DNA of 64,000 nt, from NCBI RefSeq assembly GCF_014649815.1, contig NZ_BMTT01000002.1, positions 496,001-560,000 on the forward strand, read 5' to 3'. The translations under genes and the position numbers were made by a program. Source of the stretch: Streptomyces mutabilis (lineage in GTDB: Bacteria; Actinomycetota; Actinomycetes; Streptomycetales; Streptomycetaceae). The notes under the pieces are model-generated. The model worked only from the letters and a program-made list of their open reading frames with translations, ran no database searches and had not been told where the DNA came from. Below are positions 26,388-38,985 of this stretch, in pieces. Every line of letters starts with the position of its first letter. The first letter of the stretch is position 1.

Positions 26388-26406
26388 CGCGGGAGCGACT
26401 CCCGCG
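26388..26406 (+). terminator. Possible terminator hairpin after fahA
   Basis: CGCGGGAG (26388-26395) pairs with CTCCCGCG (26399-26406) around CGA. It lies 48 bases after the fahA stop. Rest of the 299-base gap up to 26639 shows only GC-rich low-complexity sequence. Confidence 0.55.
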
Positions 26407-26639
26407 CGGGCGGCGGCCGCACGACTCACGCGAGTGGCGGCCGTACGACCCGCCCGCCCGGATCCGTTGCCCGCCGGGCCTGACTCGCACCGCCCGTCAC
26501 CGTCATACTGGCGTCGGGCGGTGTGCGCGGCACGTCCGCACCCGCGTCGGCGCCCCCACCCGCCGAAGCCCAGGCCCCGCCCACCGCAACCGCACCACAG
26601 CCAGAGCCGCCCTTCCGACCAGGATCCGGAGCCCGTGGC

Positions 26640-27578
26640 ATGACCCTCTGCCTGCTCCTGCTGTTCGTCGTAGCCGTGACCGCCGCGGTACCGGTGCCGC
26701 GCGCGCTGACCCGGTCCGCGTGGCCCGAACGGGATCCGGTGGTCGCGCTGTGGGTGTGGCAGTGCCTGGTCGCCACCGTCCTGCTGTGCTGTCTGACGGC
26801 GCTCGTCCTCGGGGCCGCCGCCGTCTTCGGCACCGTCCGCGCCCAGCTCTTCGCACCCGCGCCGCCCGCGGTGACCGCGGCGTACAACCTCTCCGCCGGC
26901 CCGCCCTGGGCCGCGGCCCTCACGCTGCTGCTCGCCGGTGGCGCCGCCTGGACGACCGCCATGCTCGGCCGCGAGCTCGTCGAGGCACGCCGACGTCGTG
27001 CCCGGTCCCGAGCCCACCTGCGCGAGCGCGCCCCCGATCTGCCCGCCGGGCTCCCCGCCGCCCGCGGCCCCCTCCTGGTCCTGGAGGACGAGTACCCGGA
27101 CGCCTGGTGGATGCCCGGCAGCCCACCCCAGCTGATCGTCACCACCGGCGCCCTGCAGCGTCTCACCGACCACCAGCTCGACGCTGTCCTCACCCACGAG
27201 CGCGGCCACGCACGCGCCCGCCACGACTGGCTGCTGCACCTGTCCACGGCCCTGGCCACCGGCTTCCCCCGAGTCCCCCTCTTCGCTCACTTCTGCGACC
27301 AGACCCACCGCCTGGTCGAACTGGCCGCCGACGACACCGCCTCCCGTCGCTGCGGTCACCTGACCACGGCGCTCGCCCTGATCGAGCTGAACCAGCACCG
27401 CGGCGTCCTGTCCTGCGCCTCCAGCCACCGCCTCCTCGGCGAGCGGGTAGACCGACTCCTGGAACCGCCGCCCCGCCTGGCGCCGCGCCACCGGGCCCTG
27501 ACCACGGCGACAGCCGCCCTCGTGCCCCTCCTCCCCCTGCTGATCACCTTCGCTCCGGGGCTGACCGCGCTGGCGTAG
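26640..27578 (+). CDS. M56-family (BlaR1-like) membrane metallopeptidase
   Basis: 312 residues with about four membrane segments (around 2-20, 40-63, 88-108 and near the C-terminus). A cytoplasmic zinc-protease loop carries HERGH at 186-190 (HExxH) and the third-ligand region LVELAADDTASRR. Such proteins in actinobacteria are often next to a BlaI/CopY repressor and cut it upon sensing a signal. No blaI-like gene is present here. ATG 26640 is chosen because it opens the first helix; no strong ribosome site is seen. It lies downstream of fahA and converges on recQ. Confidence 0.8.
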   Translation: MTLCLLLLFVVAVTAAVPVPRALTRSAWPERDPVVALWVWQCLVATVLLCCLTALVLGAAAVFGTVRAQLFAPAPPAVTAAYNLSAGPPWAAALTLLLAGGAAWTTAMLGRELVEARRRRARSRAHLRERAPDLPAGLPAARGPLLVLEDEYPDAWWMPGSPPQLIVTTGALQRLTDHQLDAVLTHERGHARARHDWLLHLSTALATGFPRVPLFAHFCDQTHRLVELAADDTASRRCGHLTTALALIELNQHRGVLSCASSHRLLGERVDRLLEPPPRLAPRHRALTTATAALVPLLPLLITFAPGLTALA

Positions 27579-27658
27579 GGCAACCGACCTCCCAGGGGCG
27601 GGGCAAGGGAGCGGGCACGGGCGGCGCCGTCCGGTCGCCGACGCCCGCCGCGAGCTCC

Positions 27659-29674
<2,016 letters not shown>

Positions 29675-29934
29675 CGCTTCGTCCCCCGTATGTCCTGCCT
29701 TGCCTGTCCGGGCCTTCTGGTCCCGTCCTGTCCGTCCGGTCCGCCCTGTCCCGACCACTGCCTCAACGATAGGGGGCCGCGCCGACAGCGCCGGAGTTAT
29801 CCACAGGCCGCACACCGTAGCGATCGTCACCCGCGTCAAGGACACGACAGTCGTTCACACGTTCGCGGGAGACCCGTCCGTTTCCGGCGGATAGTCTGAT
29901 CGCACCCGCGAGACTCCGTCCCATGGGAGCACTG

Positions 29935-30534
29935 ATGAGCGTCGCACCGAAGGCGTCCACGCCCGACTGGCCCGTCCCGCCGGAGGGCGGCTGGACCGCG
30001 GACGACCTGGACCGGCTTCCGAACCTGCCTCCGCACACGGAGTTGATCGACGGGAGCCTCGTCTTCGTGAGTCCGCAGCCCCTCTTCCACTCACGCGCTG
30101 TCGACTTCTTCAACTGGCAGCTGCAGTCCCTCGCCCCGGCGGAGTTCGAGGTCGTCCGCGAGTTCACCATCGACATCGACCGGCAGAACCGGCCCGAACC
30201 GGACGTCATCGTCGTGCGCGGCGACGTCGTCGACGACCCGGAGCAGACTCGCTATCCCGCCGACGCCGTCACCCTGGCCATCGAGGTCGTCTCCGCCGAG
30301 TCCGTCTCCCGCGACCGCGAGACCAAGCCCCTGAAGTACGCCCGGGCCGGCATCACCCACTACTGGCGTGTGGAGAACGAGAAGGGGCTAGCCGTCGTCC
30401 ACGCCTTCGAGCTGGAGCCCGCCACCGGGGCATACGTCGCCGTCGGCATCTTCCGTGAGCGGATGAAGCTGAGCGTGCCCTTCCCGCTGGATCTGGACCT
30501 GACGGCCATCAAGGCGCGCCGCGGCGGCGAGTGA
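29935..30534 (+). CDS. Uma2-family (DUF820) putative endonuclease fold protein
   Basis: 199 residues of the Uma2/DUF820 family, which has a PD-(D/E)XK restriction-like core. Likely active residues are D in RPEPDVIVVRG, E in LAIEVVSAES and K in KPLKYARAGI, followed by HYWRVE. ATG 29935 is preferred over 29923 because GGGAG lies 5-9 bases before it. These genes are very numerous in Streptomyces and cyanobacteria, but no biological role has been proven. Isolated between recQ (divergent) and nuoN (convergent). Confidence 0.85.
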   Translation: MSVAPKASTPDWPVPPEGGWTADDLDRLPNLPPHTELIDGSLVFVSPQPLFHSRAVDFFNWQLQSLAPAEFEVVREFTIDIDRQNRPEPDVIVVRGDVVDDPEQTRYPADAVTLAIEVVSAESVSRDRETKPLKYARAGITHYWRVENEKGLAVVHAFELEPATGAYVAVGIFRERMKLSVPFPLDLDLTAIKARRGGE

Positions 30535-30544
30535 CCCACACGCA

Positions 30545-30592
30545 CACGGCGGCGGCCCGGCATCCCTTGGGGGATGCCGGGCCGCCGCCGTG
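30545..30592. terminator. Bidirectional hairpin terminator, 22-bp perfect stem
   Basis: Bases 30545-30566 pair perfectly with 30571-30592 around TTGG. It lies between the Uma2 gene and the end of nuoN, which face each other, so it can end both transcripts. Confidence 0.88.
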
Positions 30593-30613
30593 TCCGAACC
30601 GGCGAGCGCCGCG

Positions 30614-32272
30614 TCAGCGCACGAACACCCCCGCCTGCCCCGCCAGGTCCAGGAAGTACTGCGGCGCCAGGCCGAGCACCACCGTGACGGCGACCCCGAC
30701 GCCGATGGCCGTCACCGTCAGCGGTGACGGCACCGCGACGGTCGGGCCCTCCGGACGCGGCTCGCTGAAGAACATCAGCACGATCACACGGATGTAGAAG
30801 AACGCCGCGATCGCCGACGAAATCACGCCGATCACGACCAGCGGAACCGCCCCGCCCTCCGCCGCCGCCTTGAACACGGCGAACTTGCCGGAGAATCCGG
30901 AGGTGAGCGGGATGCCCGCGAAGGCCAGCAGGAACACGGCGAACACGGCCGCCACCAGCGGCGACCTGCGTCCGAGCCCGGCCCACTTCGACAGGTGCGT
31001 CGCCTCGCCGCCCGCGTCGCGCACCAGCGTGACGACCGCGAAGGCGCCGATCGTGACGAAGCTGTACGCGGCCAGGTAGAAGAGGACGGACGAGATGCCC
31101 TCCGGCGTGGTCGCGATGACACCGGCGAGGATGAAGCCCGCGTGCGCGATCGACGAGTACGCCAGCAGCCGCTTGATGTCGGTCTGCGTGATCGCGACGA
31201 TCGCACCGGCCAGCATGGTGACGATAGCCACCGCCCACATCACCGGCCGCCAGTCCCAGCGCAGGCCGGGCAGGACGACGTAGAGGATGCGGAGCAGGGC
31301 ACCGAAGGCGGCCACCTTGGTCGCCGCCGCCATGAAGCCGGTCACCGGTGTCGGCGCGCCCTGGTAGACGTCCGGCGTCCACATGTGGAACGGCACCGCG
31401 CCCACCTTGAACAGCAGCCCCATGACGATCAGCGCGGCCCCGACGAGCAGCAGCGCGTCGTTGCCCATGGTGTCGGCGAGCGCCGGGGTGACGTTCTGCA
31501 CGGTGCCGTCGACGACCTGCGCGATCGTGCCGTACGACATGGAGCCCGCGTAGCCGTAGAGCAAGGCGATGCCGAACAGCGTGAACGCGGAGGCGAACGC
31601 GCCGAGCAGGAAGTACTTGACCGCCGCCTCCTGCGACATCAGCCGCTTGCGGCGGGCCAGCGCGCACAGCAGGTACAGCGGGAGGGAGAAGACCTCCAGG
31701 GCCACGAAGAGCGTCAGGAAGTCGTTGGCCGCCGGGAAGATCAGCATGCCGGCGACGGCGAAAAGGAGGAGCGGGAAGACCTCCGTCGTGGTGAAGCCGG
31801 CCTTGACCGCCTTCTGCTCGCTCTCGCTGCCCGGCACGGCCGCGGCCTGGGCGGCGAAGGAGTCGACGCGGTTGCCGTGCGCCTGCGGGTCGAGCCGCCG
31901 TTCGGCGAAGGTGAAGAGGCCGACCAGCGCCACCAGCAGGATGGTGCCCTGGAGGAACAGGGCCGGGCCGTCGACGGCGATGGCACCCATCGCCGCGATG
32001 CCCGCCTTGGTCGTGCCGTATCCGCCCGCCGCCAGCGCCACGACCGCGGCGAAGGCGGCGACGAGCGCGACGACGGACAGGAACATCTGCACGTAGTAGC
32101 GGGACCTGCGCGGCACGAATGCCTCGATCAGGATGCCGATGACCGCTGCGCCGATGACGATCAGGGTGGGCGACAGCTGCCCGTACTCGATCTTCGGCGC
32201 GTCGATCTTGCCGATCGGGTCGGCCGCCGTCGCCGCCGTTGTCCACAGGCTGTGGACGGCTGTTGCGCTCAC
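30614..32272 (-). CDS. nuoN: NADH dehydrogenase I subunit N
   Basis: 552 residues, about 14 helices; Mrp-antiporter-like proton-pumping subunit of complex I. The family is visible in GLLFKVGAVPFHMWTPDVYQG with the conserved Lys and Trp-Thr-Pro-Asp, and in KRLLAYSSIAHAGF. Last gene of the operon; the GTG start overlaps the nuoM stop (GTGA). A hairpin terminator lies 22-69 bases beyond the stop. Confidence 0.97.
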   Translation of the reverse strand: MSATAVHSLWTTAATAADPIGKIDAPKIEYGQLSPTLIVIGAAVIGILIEAFVPRRSRYYVQMFLSVVALVAAFAAVVALAAGGYGTTKAGIAAMGAIAVDGPALFLQGTILLVALVGLFTFAERRLDPQAHGNRVDSFAAQAAAVPGSESEQKAVKAGFTTTEVFPLLLFAVAGMLIFPAANDFLTLFVALEVFSLPLYLLCALARRKRLMSQEAAVKYFLLGAFASAFTLFGIALLYGYAGSMSYGTIAQVVDGTVQNVTPALADTMGNDALLLVGAALIVMGLLFKVGAVPFHMWTPDVYQGAPTPVTGFMAAATKVAAFGALLRILYVVLPGLRWDWRPVMWAVAIVTMLAGAIVAITQTDIKRLLAYSSIAHAGFILAGVIATTPEGISSVLFYLAAYSFVTIGAFAVVTLVRDAGGEATHLSKWAGLGRRSPLVAAVFAVFLLAFAGIPLTSGFSGKFAVFKAAAEGGAVPLVVIGVISSAIAAFFYIRVIVLMFFSEPRPEGPTVAVPSPLTVTAIGVGVAVTVVLGLAPQYFLDLAGQAGVFVR

Positions 32273-33840
32273 TTGGCCGCCTCCACCTCAGGCTGGGGGT
32301 CCTTCTTCTGTACGTCGGACATGGTCTGCTCCACCGCTGGGTTGACGATGTCCGTGAGGGGCTTCGGGAAGACGCCCAGGAAGATCAGCAGCGCCACCAG
32401 CGGCGCCACGACCACCAGCTCCCGCACCCGCAGGTCGGGCATCGCCGACACCTCCGGCTTCACCGGGCCCGTCATCGTCCGCTGGTAGAGGACGAGGGTG
32501 TAGAGCGCGGCCAGCACGATGCCGAAGGTGGCGATGACGCCGATCACCGGATAGCGCGTGAACGTGCCGACCAGGACCAGGAACTCGCTGATGAACGGCG
32601 CCAGACCCGGCAGGGACAAGGTCGCCAGGCCGCCGATCAGGAAGGTGCCGGCGAGCACCGGGGCTACCTTCTGCACCCCCCCGTAGTCGGCGATGAGCCG
32701 CGAGCCGCGCCGCGAGATCAGGAAACCGGCGATCAGCATCAGCACGGCGGTCGAGATGCCGTGGTTGACCATGTAGAGCGTCGCGCCGGACTGGCCCTGG
32801 CTGGTCATCGCGAAGATGCCCATGATGATGAAGCCGAAGTGCGAGATCGACGCGTACGCGATCAGCCGCTTGATGTCGCGCTGGCCGACCGCGAGCAGCG
32901 CTCCGTAGATGATGCTGATGACCGCCAGCACCAGGATCACCGGCGTCGCCCACTTGCTCGCCTCCGGGAAGAGCTGGAGGCAGAAGCGGAGCATCGCGAA
33001 GGTGCCGACCTTGTCGACGACCGCCGTAATGAGTACGGCGACCGGCGCGGTGGACTCCTGCATGGCGTTGGGCAGCCAGGTGTGCAGCGGCCACAGCGGC
33101 GCCTTCACCGCGAAGGCGAAGAAGAAACCGAGGAACAGCCACCGCTCGGTGCTGGTCGCCATGTCCAGTTCTCCGCTGGCCCGGGCCTCGGCGATCTCGG
33201 TGAGGGAGAAATTCCCGGCGACCACGTACAACCCGATCACCGCGGCCAGCATGATCAGACCGCCGGCCAGGTTGTAGAGGAGGAACTTCACCGCGGCGTA
33301 CGACCGCTGGGTCGCCGCCGTCTTCTCACCGTGTTCGTGGGCCCGGTCCCCGAAGCCGCCGATGAGGAAGTACATCGGGATGAGCATGGCTTCGAAGAAG
33401 ATGTAGAAGAGGAAGACGTCGGTGGCCTCGAAGGAGAGGATCACCATCGCCTCGACCAGCAGGATCAGGGCGAAGAATCCCTGGGTCGGCCGCCACCGGC
33501 TGCTGCCGGTCTCCAGCGGGTCGGCGTCGTGCCAGCCCGCGAGGATGATGAACGGGATCAGCAGGGCGGTCAGCGCGATCAGTGCCACCGCGATGCCGTC
33601 CACGCCCAGTTCGTAACGGACGCCGAAGTCCGCGATCCAGGAGTGCGACTCGGTGAGCTGGTAGCGGTCGCCGCCGGGGTCGAAGCGGACCAGTACCGCG
33701 ATCGCCAGCGCGAGGGTGGCCAGCGAGAACAGCAGCGCGAGCCACTTGGCCGCGGTGCGTTTCGCGGCCGGTACGGCGGCCGTGGCGATGGCCCCGACGG
33801 CCGGGAGGGCCGCCGTGACTGTCAGCAGGGGAAAGGACAT
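32269..33840 (-). CDS. nuoM: NADH dehydrogenase I subunit M
   Basis: 523 residues, about 14 helices; second antiporter-like proton-pumping subunit. AVKAPLWPLHTWLPNAM and KRLIAYASISHFGFI hold the helix-7 and helix-8 Lys residues; an E in the fifth helix (VEAMVILSFEATDVFLFYIFFEAMLIPMY) completes the channel signature. ATG 33840, 5 bases after nuoL. GTGA overlap with nuoN. Confidence 0.97.
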   Translation of the reverse strand: MSFPLLTVTAALPAVGAIATAAVPAAKRTAAKWLALLFSLATLALAIAVLVRFDPGGDRYQLTESHSWIADFGVRYELGVDGIAVALIALTALLIPFIILAGWHDADPLETGSSRWRPTQGFFALILLVEAMVILSFEATDVFLFYIFFEAMLIPMYFLIGGFGDRAHEHGEKTAATQRSYAAVKFLLYNLAGGLIMLAAVIGLYVVAGNFSLTEIAEARASGELDMATSTERWLFLGFFFAFAVKAPLWPLHTWLPNAMQESTAPVAVLITAVVDKVGTFAMLRFCLQLFPEASKWATPVILVLAVISIIYGALLAVGQRDIKRLIAYASISHFGFIIMGIFAMTSQGQSGATLYMVNHGISTAVLMLIAGFLISRRGSRLIADYGGVQKVAPVLAGTFLIGGLATLSLPGLAPFISEFLVLVGTFTRYPVIGVIATFGIVLAALYTLVLYQRTMTGPVKPEVSAMPDLRVRELVVVAPLVALLIFLGVFPKPLTDIVNPAVEQTMSDVQKKDPQPEVEAAK

Positions 33841-33845
33841 CGGTA

Positions 33846-35810
33846 TCAGACCGCCCTCATCAGCAGGGTCGCGGCGACGAGGACCGCCGCACCGCCGAAC
33901 ATCGAGACCGCGTAACTGCGCACGAATCCGTTTTGCAGCTTGCGCATCCGCCCGGACAGACCGCCGACCGAGGCCGCCGTGCCGTTGACGACGCCGTCGA
34001 CCAGGGAGTGGTCGACGTAGACCAGGGAGCGCGTCAGATGCTCGCCGCCTCGTACCAGGACCACGTGGTTGAAGTCGTCCTGGAGCAGGTCGCGCCGGGC
34101 TGCGCGGGTGAGCAGGGATCCACGCGGGGCGACGGCCGGGACCGGACGCCGTCCGTACTGCGCCCAGGCGGCCGCGACGCCGATGACCATCACGGCCACC
34201 GTCGAGACGGTGACCGTCAGGGCGCTGATCGGCGCGTGACCGTGGTCGTGCCCGGTGATGGGCTCCAACCAGTGCACGAAGCGGTCGCCGATGCTGAAGA
34301 ACGCACCGCCGAACACCGAGCCGACGGCCAGCACGATCATCGGGATCGTCATGGCCTTCGGGGACTCGTGCGGGTGCGGCGGGGTGTACTCGCCGTGCGT
34401 CTGGGCCGCGGGCTCGACATCGGGCTTCGCGGGCGACGGCGTGGGGGCATTGCGCCAGCGCTCCTCGCCGAAGAACGTCATCAGCATCACGCGCGTCATG
34501 TAGTACGCGGTGACGGCCGCGCCCAGCAGCGCACAGGCGCCGAGGATCCAGCCCTCGGCCCCGCCCTTGGCGAACGCCGACTCGATGATCTTGTCCTTGG
34601 AGAAGAAGCCGGACAGACCCGGGAAGCCGATGATGGCGAGGTATCCGAGGCCGAAGGTGATGAAGGTGACCGGCATGTACTTGCGCAGTCCGCCGTAGCG
34701 GCGCATGTCGACCTCGTCGTTCATGCCGTGCATGACGGAACCGGCACCGAGGAACAGCCCGGCCTTGAAGAAGCCGTGCGTCACCAGGTGCATGATCGCG
34801 AAGACGTAGCCGATGGGGCCGAGACCGGCCGCCAGCACCATGTAGCCGATCTGCGACATGGTCGACCCTGCCAGCGCCTTCTTGATGTCGTCCTTGGCGC
34901 AACCGACGATCGCACCGAACAGCAGCGTGACCGCGCCGACGATGGTCACGACGAGCTGTGCGTCGGGCGCGCCGTTGAAGATGGCTCCGGAGCGGACGAT
35001 CAGGTACACGCCCGCCGTCACCATGGTCGCGGCGTGGATGAGGGCCGAGACCGGGGTCGGGCCCTCCATCGCGTCACCGAGCCAGGACTGCAACGGCACC
35101 TGGGCGGACTTTCCGCAGGCGGCGAGCAGCAGCATCAGGGCGATCGCGGTGAGCTTGCCCTCACCGGCCTCGCCCGCGAGCCCGGCCTCCCCGTGGCCAC
35201 CGAGCACCGGCCCGAAGGCGAAGGTGCCGAACCACAGGAACATCAGCATGATCGCGATGGACAGCCCCATGTCGCCGACGCGGTTGACCAGGAAGGCCTT
35301 CTTCGCGGCGGTGGCGGCGCTGGGCTTGTGCTGCCAGAAGCCGATCAGCAGGTACGAGGCGAGACCGACGCCCTCCCAGCCGACGTACAGCAGCAGGTAG
35401 TTGTCGGCGAGGACGAGGATCAGCATCGCCGCGAGGAACAGGTTCAGGTAGCCGAAGAAGCGGCGGCGCCGCTCGTCGTGCTCCATGTACCCGATCGAGT
35501 ACAGGTGGATGAGCGAGCCGACGCCGGTGATCAGCAGCACGAACGTCATCGAGAGCTGGTCGAGCCGGAAGGCGACGTCGGCCTGGAAACCCTCCACGGG
35601 GATCCAGCTGAACAGGTGCTGCGTCAGGGTGCGGTCCTCGGCGCCGGCACCGAGCATGTCGGCGAAGAGGACGACGCCGATCACGAAGGAGGCGGCCGCC
35701 AGCACCGTGCCGATCCAATGGCCTACGGCGTCCAGTCGGCGACCGCCGCACAGCAGGACCGCCGCTCCGAGCAAGGGCGCCGCCACCAGCAGCGCAATCA
35801 GATTCTCCAC
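33846..35810 (-). CDS. nuoL: NADH dehydrogenase I subunit L
   Basis: 654 residues, slightly longer than E. coli NuoL. The antiporter core shows SYLLIGFW, the Lys helix with [31 protein letters not shown], and [18 protein letters not shown]. The C-terminal lateral helix and its anchor (from about residue 500) are present, so piston-type contact along nuoN/M is expected. GTG start, 14 bases after nuoK. Confidence 0.97.
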   Translation of the reverse strand: MENLIALLVAAPLLGAAVLLCGGRRLDAVGHWIGTVLAAASFVIGVVLFADMLGAGAEDRTLTQHLFSWIPVEGFQADVAFRLDQLSMTFVLLITGVGSLIHLYSIGYMEHDERRRRFFGYLNLFLAAMLILVLADNYLLLYVGWEGVGLASYLLIGFWQHKPSAATAAKKAFLVNRVGDMGLSIAIMLMFLWFGTFAFGPVLGGHGEAGLAGEAGEGKLTAIALMLLLAACGKSAQVPLQSWLGDAMEGPTPVSALIHAATMVTAGVYLIVRSGAIFNGAPDAQLVVTIVGAVTLLFGAIVGCAKDDIKKALAGSTMSQIGYMVLAAGLGPIGYVFAIMHLVTHGFFKAGLFLGAGSVMHGMNDEVDMRRYGGLRKYMPVTFITFGLGYLAIIGFPGLSGFFSKDKIIESAFAKGGAEGWILGACALLGAAVTAYYMTRVMLMTFFGEERWRNAPTPSPAKPDVEPAAQTHGEYTPPHPHESPKAMTIPMIVLAVGSVFGGAFFSIGDRFVHWLEPITGHDHGHAPISALTVTVSTVAVMVIGVAAAWAQYGRRPVPAVAPRGSLLTRAARRDLLQDDFNHVVLVRGGEHLTRSLVYVDHSLVDGVVNGTAASVGGLSGRMRKLQNGFVRSYAVSMFGGAAVLVAATLLMRAV

Positions 35811-35824
35811 GATTCAGCGACCCC

Positions 35825-36124
35825 TCACAGCTTCATCAGGCTGGCGTCGTCGACCGAGGCCGAGTGGCGGGAACGGAACAGAGACACGATGATCGCGAGC
35901 CCGACCACGACCTCCGCGGCGGCGACGACCATCGTGAAGAAGGCGATGATCTGGCCGTCGAGGTTGCCGTGCATGCGGGAGAAGGCGACGAACGCGAGGT
36001 TGCAGGCGTTGAGCATCAGCTCGACGCACATGAACACCACGATCGCGTTGCGCCGGATCAGCACACCGGTGGCGCCGATCGTGAACAACAGGGCCGCGAG
36101 GTAGAGGTAGTTGACCGGGTTCAC
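35825..36124 (-). CDS. nuoK: NADH dehydrogenase I subunit K
   Basis: 99 residues, three helices. IFE-type conserved Glu residues are seen as [16 protein letters not shown] and [17 protein letters not shown], which take part in the proton path near the quinone site. GTG 36124 overlaps the nuoJ stop (GTGA). Confidence 0.96.
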   Translation of the reverse strand: MNPVNYLYLAALLFTIGATGVLIRRNAIVVFMCVELMLNACNLAFVAFSRMHGNLDGQIIAFFTMVVAAAEVVVGLAIIVSLFRSRHSASVDDASLMKL

Positions 36125-36978
36125 TTCGACGCCTCCTCGGACCGCTTGAAGGTGGCCGGCGCGACCGCCCCTCGCTCGAGGCGCTCCTCGGCACGCTGCT
36201 CCAGCGCCTTGAGGTCGTCGAGCGCGTCCGTCGACACGTCGCGGACCTGGCCCCGCTCGCGCAGCGTCTTGCTGACGGTGAGCTCGGAGGGGGTGCCGTC
36301 GGGCAGCAGGCCCGCGATGTCGACCGCGTTGTGCCGGGCGTAGACGCCGGGCGCGGGCAGCGGCGGCAGGTACTTGCCCTCGCGTACGCGCTGCTCGGCC
36401 AGCTCTCGCTGGGTCCTGGCACGCTCGGTGCGCTCGCGGTGGGTGAGCACCATGGCGCCTACGGCGGCCGTGATGAGCAGCGCGCCGGTGATCTCGAAGG
36501 CGAATACGTACTTGGTGAAGATGAGGGACGCGAGTCCCTCCACGTTGCCGTTCGCGTTGGCCTGACCGAGGCCGGTGAACTCGCTGACCGATGCGTTCCC
36601 GATGCCGCCGATCAGCAGGATGCCGAAGCCGAGCCCGGACGCCAGGGCCAGCCAGCGCTGGCCCTTGATGGTCTCCTTCAGGGAGTCCGCCGCGGTGACG
36701 CCGACGAGCATCACCACGAACAGGAACAGCATCATGATCGCGCCGGTGTAGACGATGATCTGCACCACGCCGAGGAAGTAGGCGCCGTTGGCGAGATAGA
36801 ACACCGCCAGGATGATCATGGTCCCGGCGAGGCAGAGCGCGCTGTGCACGGCCCGCTTCATGAAAACGGTGCACAGGGCGCCGATCACCGCGACGGTGCC
36901 CAGGATCCAGAACTGGACGGCTTCCCCGGTGGAGGTGCCGGCGGAGAGAGTCGCCGCGGCGGCGAGCTGCGCGCTCAT
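36121..36978 (-). CDS. nuoJ: NADH dehydrogenase I subunit J
   Basis: 285 residues: five helices in the first 180 residues ([18 protein letters not shown] is the diagnostic third helix) and then a charged cytoplasmic tail of about 100 residues, typical of actinobacteria and absent from the 184-residue E. coli subunit. The tail's role is unknown. ATG overlaps nuoI stop (ATGA); stop overlaps nuoK start. Confidence 0.96.
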   Translation of the reverse strand: MSAQLAAAATLSAGTSTGEAVQFWILGTVAVIGALCTVFMKRAVHSALCLAGTMIILAVFYLANGAYFLGVVQIIVYTGAIMMLFLFVVMLVGVTAADSLKETIKGQRWLALASGLGFGILLIGGIGNASVSEFTGLGQANANGNVEGLASLIFTKYVFAFEITGALLITAAVGAMVLTHRERTERARTQRELAEQRVREGKYLPPLPAPGVYARHNAVDIAGLLPDGTPSELTVSKTLRERGQVRDVSTDALDDLKALEQRAEERLERGAVAPATFKRSEEASK

Positions 36979-37616
36979 CGGCGGATCACCTCCTCCGACG
37001 CGGGCTCGGTCCCGCCGAAGGTCGAGTCGCCCTCCTGGACGACCTCTCCCTCGGAGTGGACGACCTGCTGGACCGTCCCGGGCGCGGCCTCGGTGACCAG
37101 GCCCCGGTAGTAGTCCTGCTCGTCCGTGCCCGGGTAGATGGCGTGGGGCGAGTCGACCATGCCCTCCTCCAGGCCGGCGAGAAGCTGCTCCTTGGTGAAG
37201 ATGAGGTTGGCGCGGCTGGAGTCGGCCAGCTCGAACTCGTTGGTCATCGTCAGCGCGCGCGTGGGGCACGCCTCGATGCACAGGCCGCACAGGATGCAGC
37301 GGGCGTAGTTGATCTGGTAGACGCGGCCGTACCGCTCACCCGGCGAGTAGCGCTCCTCGTCCGTGTTGTCCGCGCCCTCCACGTAGATGGCGTCCGCGGG
37401 ACACGCCCAGGCGCACAACTCGCAGCCGATGCACTTCTCCAGGCCGTCCGGATGGCGGTTGAGCTGGTGCCGGCCGTGGAAGCGCGGAGCGGTGGTCTTC
37501 TTCTGCTCCGGGTACTGCTCGGTCAGCCGCTTCTTGAACATGGCCTTGAAGGTCACGCCGAAGCCGGCCACGGGGTTCAGGAAACCGGGGTCGGTCTCCT
37601 TGGGTTCCTCAGCCAT
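36975..37616 (-). CDS. nuoI: NADH dehydrogenase I subunit I (two 4Fe-4S)
   Basis: 213 residues with two ferredoxin-type motifs, [14 protein letters not shown] and [13 protein letters not shown], which bind clusters N6a and N6b on the electron path to quinone. The C-terminal 70 residues are an acidic extension. ATG 37616 is fixed by AAGGAGG 6-12 bases upstream; the frame is open further 5' but lacks support. It overlaps nuoH by 8 bases. Confidence 0.97.
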   Translation of the reverse strand: MAEEPKETDPGFLNPVAGFGVTFKAMFKKRLTEQYPEQKKTTAPRFHGRHQLNRHPDGLEKCIGCELCAWACPADAIYVEGADNTDEERYSPGERYGRVYQINYARCILCGLCIEACPTRALTMTNEFELADSSRANLIFTKEQLLAGLEEGMVDSPHAIYPGTDEQDYYRGLVTEAAPGTVQQVVHSEGEVVQEGDSTFGGTEPASEEVIRR

Positions 37617-38985
37617 CGGACGCCTCCTTTCCATCCGTAGATCCGCCCGAAGATCCGTCACTGTGAGTATCGGGCCCGCCACTGACAACCAGCTCCCGCT
37701 CCCGGCGCGGGCGACGCCTGGGCACCGGCGGCAACTCCTGCCCGGGCAACGGCGGTACGGGGAATCCGCCGGCCATCGGGTCGAAGGCGGCCGGCCCCTC
37801 GGCGGGCGGCTCGGCCTGCTTGCCCTTCTCTCGGTACATGTCGACGACGAACGACAGCACCAGCAGGGCCAGGACGCCGCCGCCGACGTAGAGGGCGATG
37901 TCGGTGAACCCGTAGTTCTCGTTCCGCAGGGCCCGCACGGTCGCCACGAGCATCAGCCAGACCAGGGAGACCGGGATGAGGACCTTCCAGCCGAGCTTCA
38001 TCAGCTGGTCGTAGCGGACGCGCGGGAGGGTGCCGCGCAGCCAGATGAAGAAGAACAGCAGCAACTGCACCTTGACCACGAACCAGAGCAGCGGCCACCA
38101 GCCGTGGTTGGCGCCCTCCCAGAAGGTGCTGACCGGCCACGGTGCCCGCCAGCCGCCGAGGAAGAGCGTGATGGCGACCGCCGAGACGGTCACCATGTTC
38201 ACGTACTCGGCGAGCATGAACATCGCGAACTTGATCGACGAGTACTCGGTGTTGAAGCCGCCCACCAGGTCGCCCTCGGACTCCGGCATGTCGAAGGGGG
38301 CGCGGTTGGTCTCGCCGACCATCGTGACGATGTAGAGGATGAAGGAGACCGGCAGCAGCACGATGTACCAGCGGTCGGTCTGCCCTGCGACGATCTCCGA
38401 GGTCGACATGGACCCCGAGTAGAGGAACACCGAGGCGAACGCGGCGCCCATCGCGATCTCGTAGGAGATCATCTGCGCGCAGGAGCGCAGGCCGCCGAGG
38501 AGCGGGTACGTCGATCCGGAGCTCCATCCGGCCAGCACCATGCCGTAGATGCCGATCGAGGCGACCGCGAGGATGTAGAGCAACGCGATCGGCAGGTCGG
38601 TGAGCTGCATGGTGGTGCGTTGACCGAAGATCGAGATCTCGTTGCCGGCAGGCCCGAAGGGAATCACGGCGATCGCCATGAAGGCCGGGATGGCGGCGAC
38701 GATCGGTGCGAGGACGTACACCACCTTGTCGGCGCGCTTGACGACGAGGTCTTCCTTGAGCATCAGCTTGATGCCGTCGGCGAGCGACTGGAGCATGCCC
38801 CAGGGGCCGTGCCGGTTCGGGCCGATGCGCAGCTGCATCCAGGCGACGACCTTGCGCTCCCACACGATGGCGAACAGCACGGTCACCATCAGGAAGGCGA
38901 AGCAGAAGACCGCCTTGACGACGACGAGCCACCAGGGATCGGTGCCGAACATCGAGAGGTCTTCAGCGGCGAGGTACGGGCTCAT
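37609..38985 (-). CDS. nuoH: NADH dehydrogenase I subunit H
   Basis: 458 residues, eight helices plus a hydrophilic C-terminal tail of about 80 residues rich in Pro, Gly and Ser that E. coli lacks. Family signatures: [21 protein letters not shown] near the start and [22 protein letters not shown] in the quinone-chamber loop. It forms the quinone-binding chamber with NuoB and NuoD. ATG overlaps nuoG stop (ATGA). Confidence 0.97.
   Translation of the reverse strand: MSPYLAAEDLSMFGTDPWWLVVVKAVFCFAFLMVTVLFAIVWERKVVAWMQLRIGPNRHGPWGMLQSLADGIKLMLKEDLVVKRADKVVYVLAPIVAAIPAFMAIAVIPFGPAGNEISIFGQRTTMQLTDLPIALLYILAVASIGIYGMVLAGWSSGSTYPLLGGLRSCAQMISYEIAMGAAFASVFLYSGSMSTSEIVAGQTDRWYIVLLPVSFILYIVTMVGETNRAPFDMPESEGDLVGGFNTEYSSIKFAMFMLAEYVNMVTVSAVAITLFLGGWRAPWPVSTFWEGANHGWWPLLWFVVKVQLLLFFFIWLRGTLPRVRYDQLMKLGWKVLIPVSLVWLMLVATVRALRNENYGFTDIALYVGGGVLALLVLSFVVDMYREKGKQAEPPAEGPAAFDPMAGGFPVPPLPGQELPPVPRRRPRRERELVVSGGPDTHSDGSSGGSTDGKEASDG

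Noticed and set aside
29797-32257. Replication origin suggested by DnaA boxes
   Set aside because: Only three isolated boxes over 8 kb, and no dnaA, dnaN or dense box cluster; oriC is not here.
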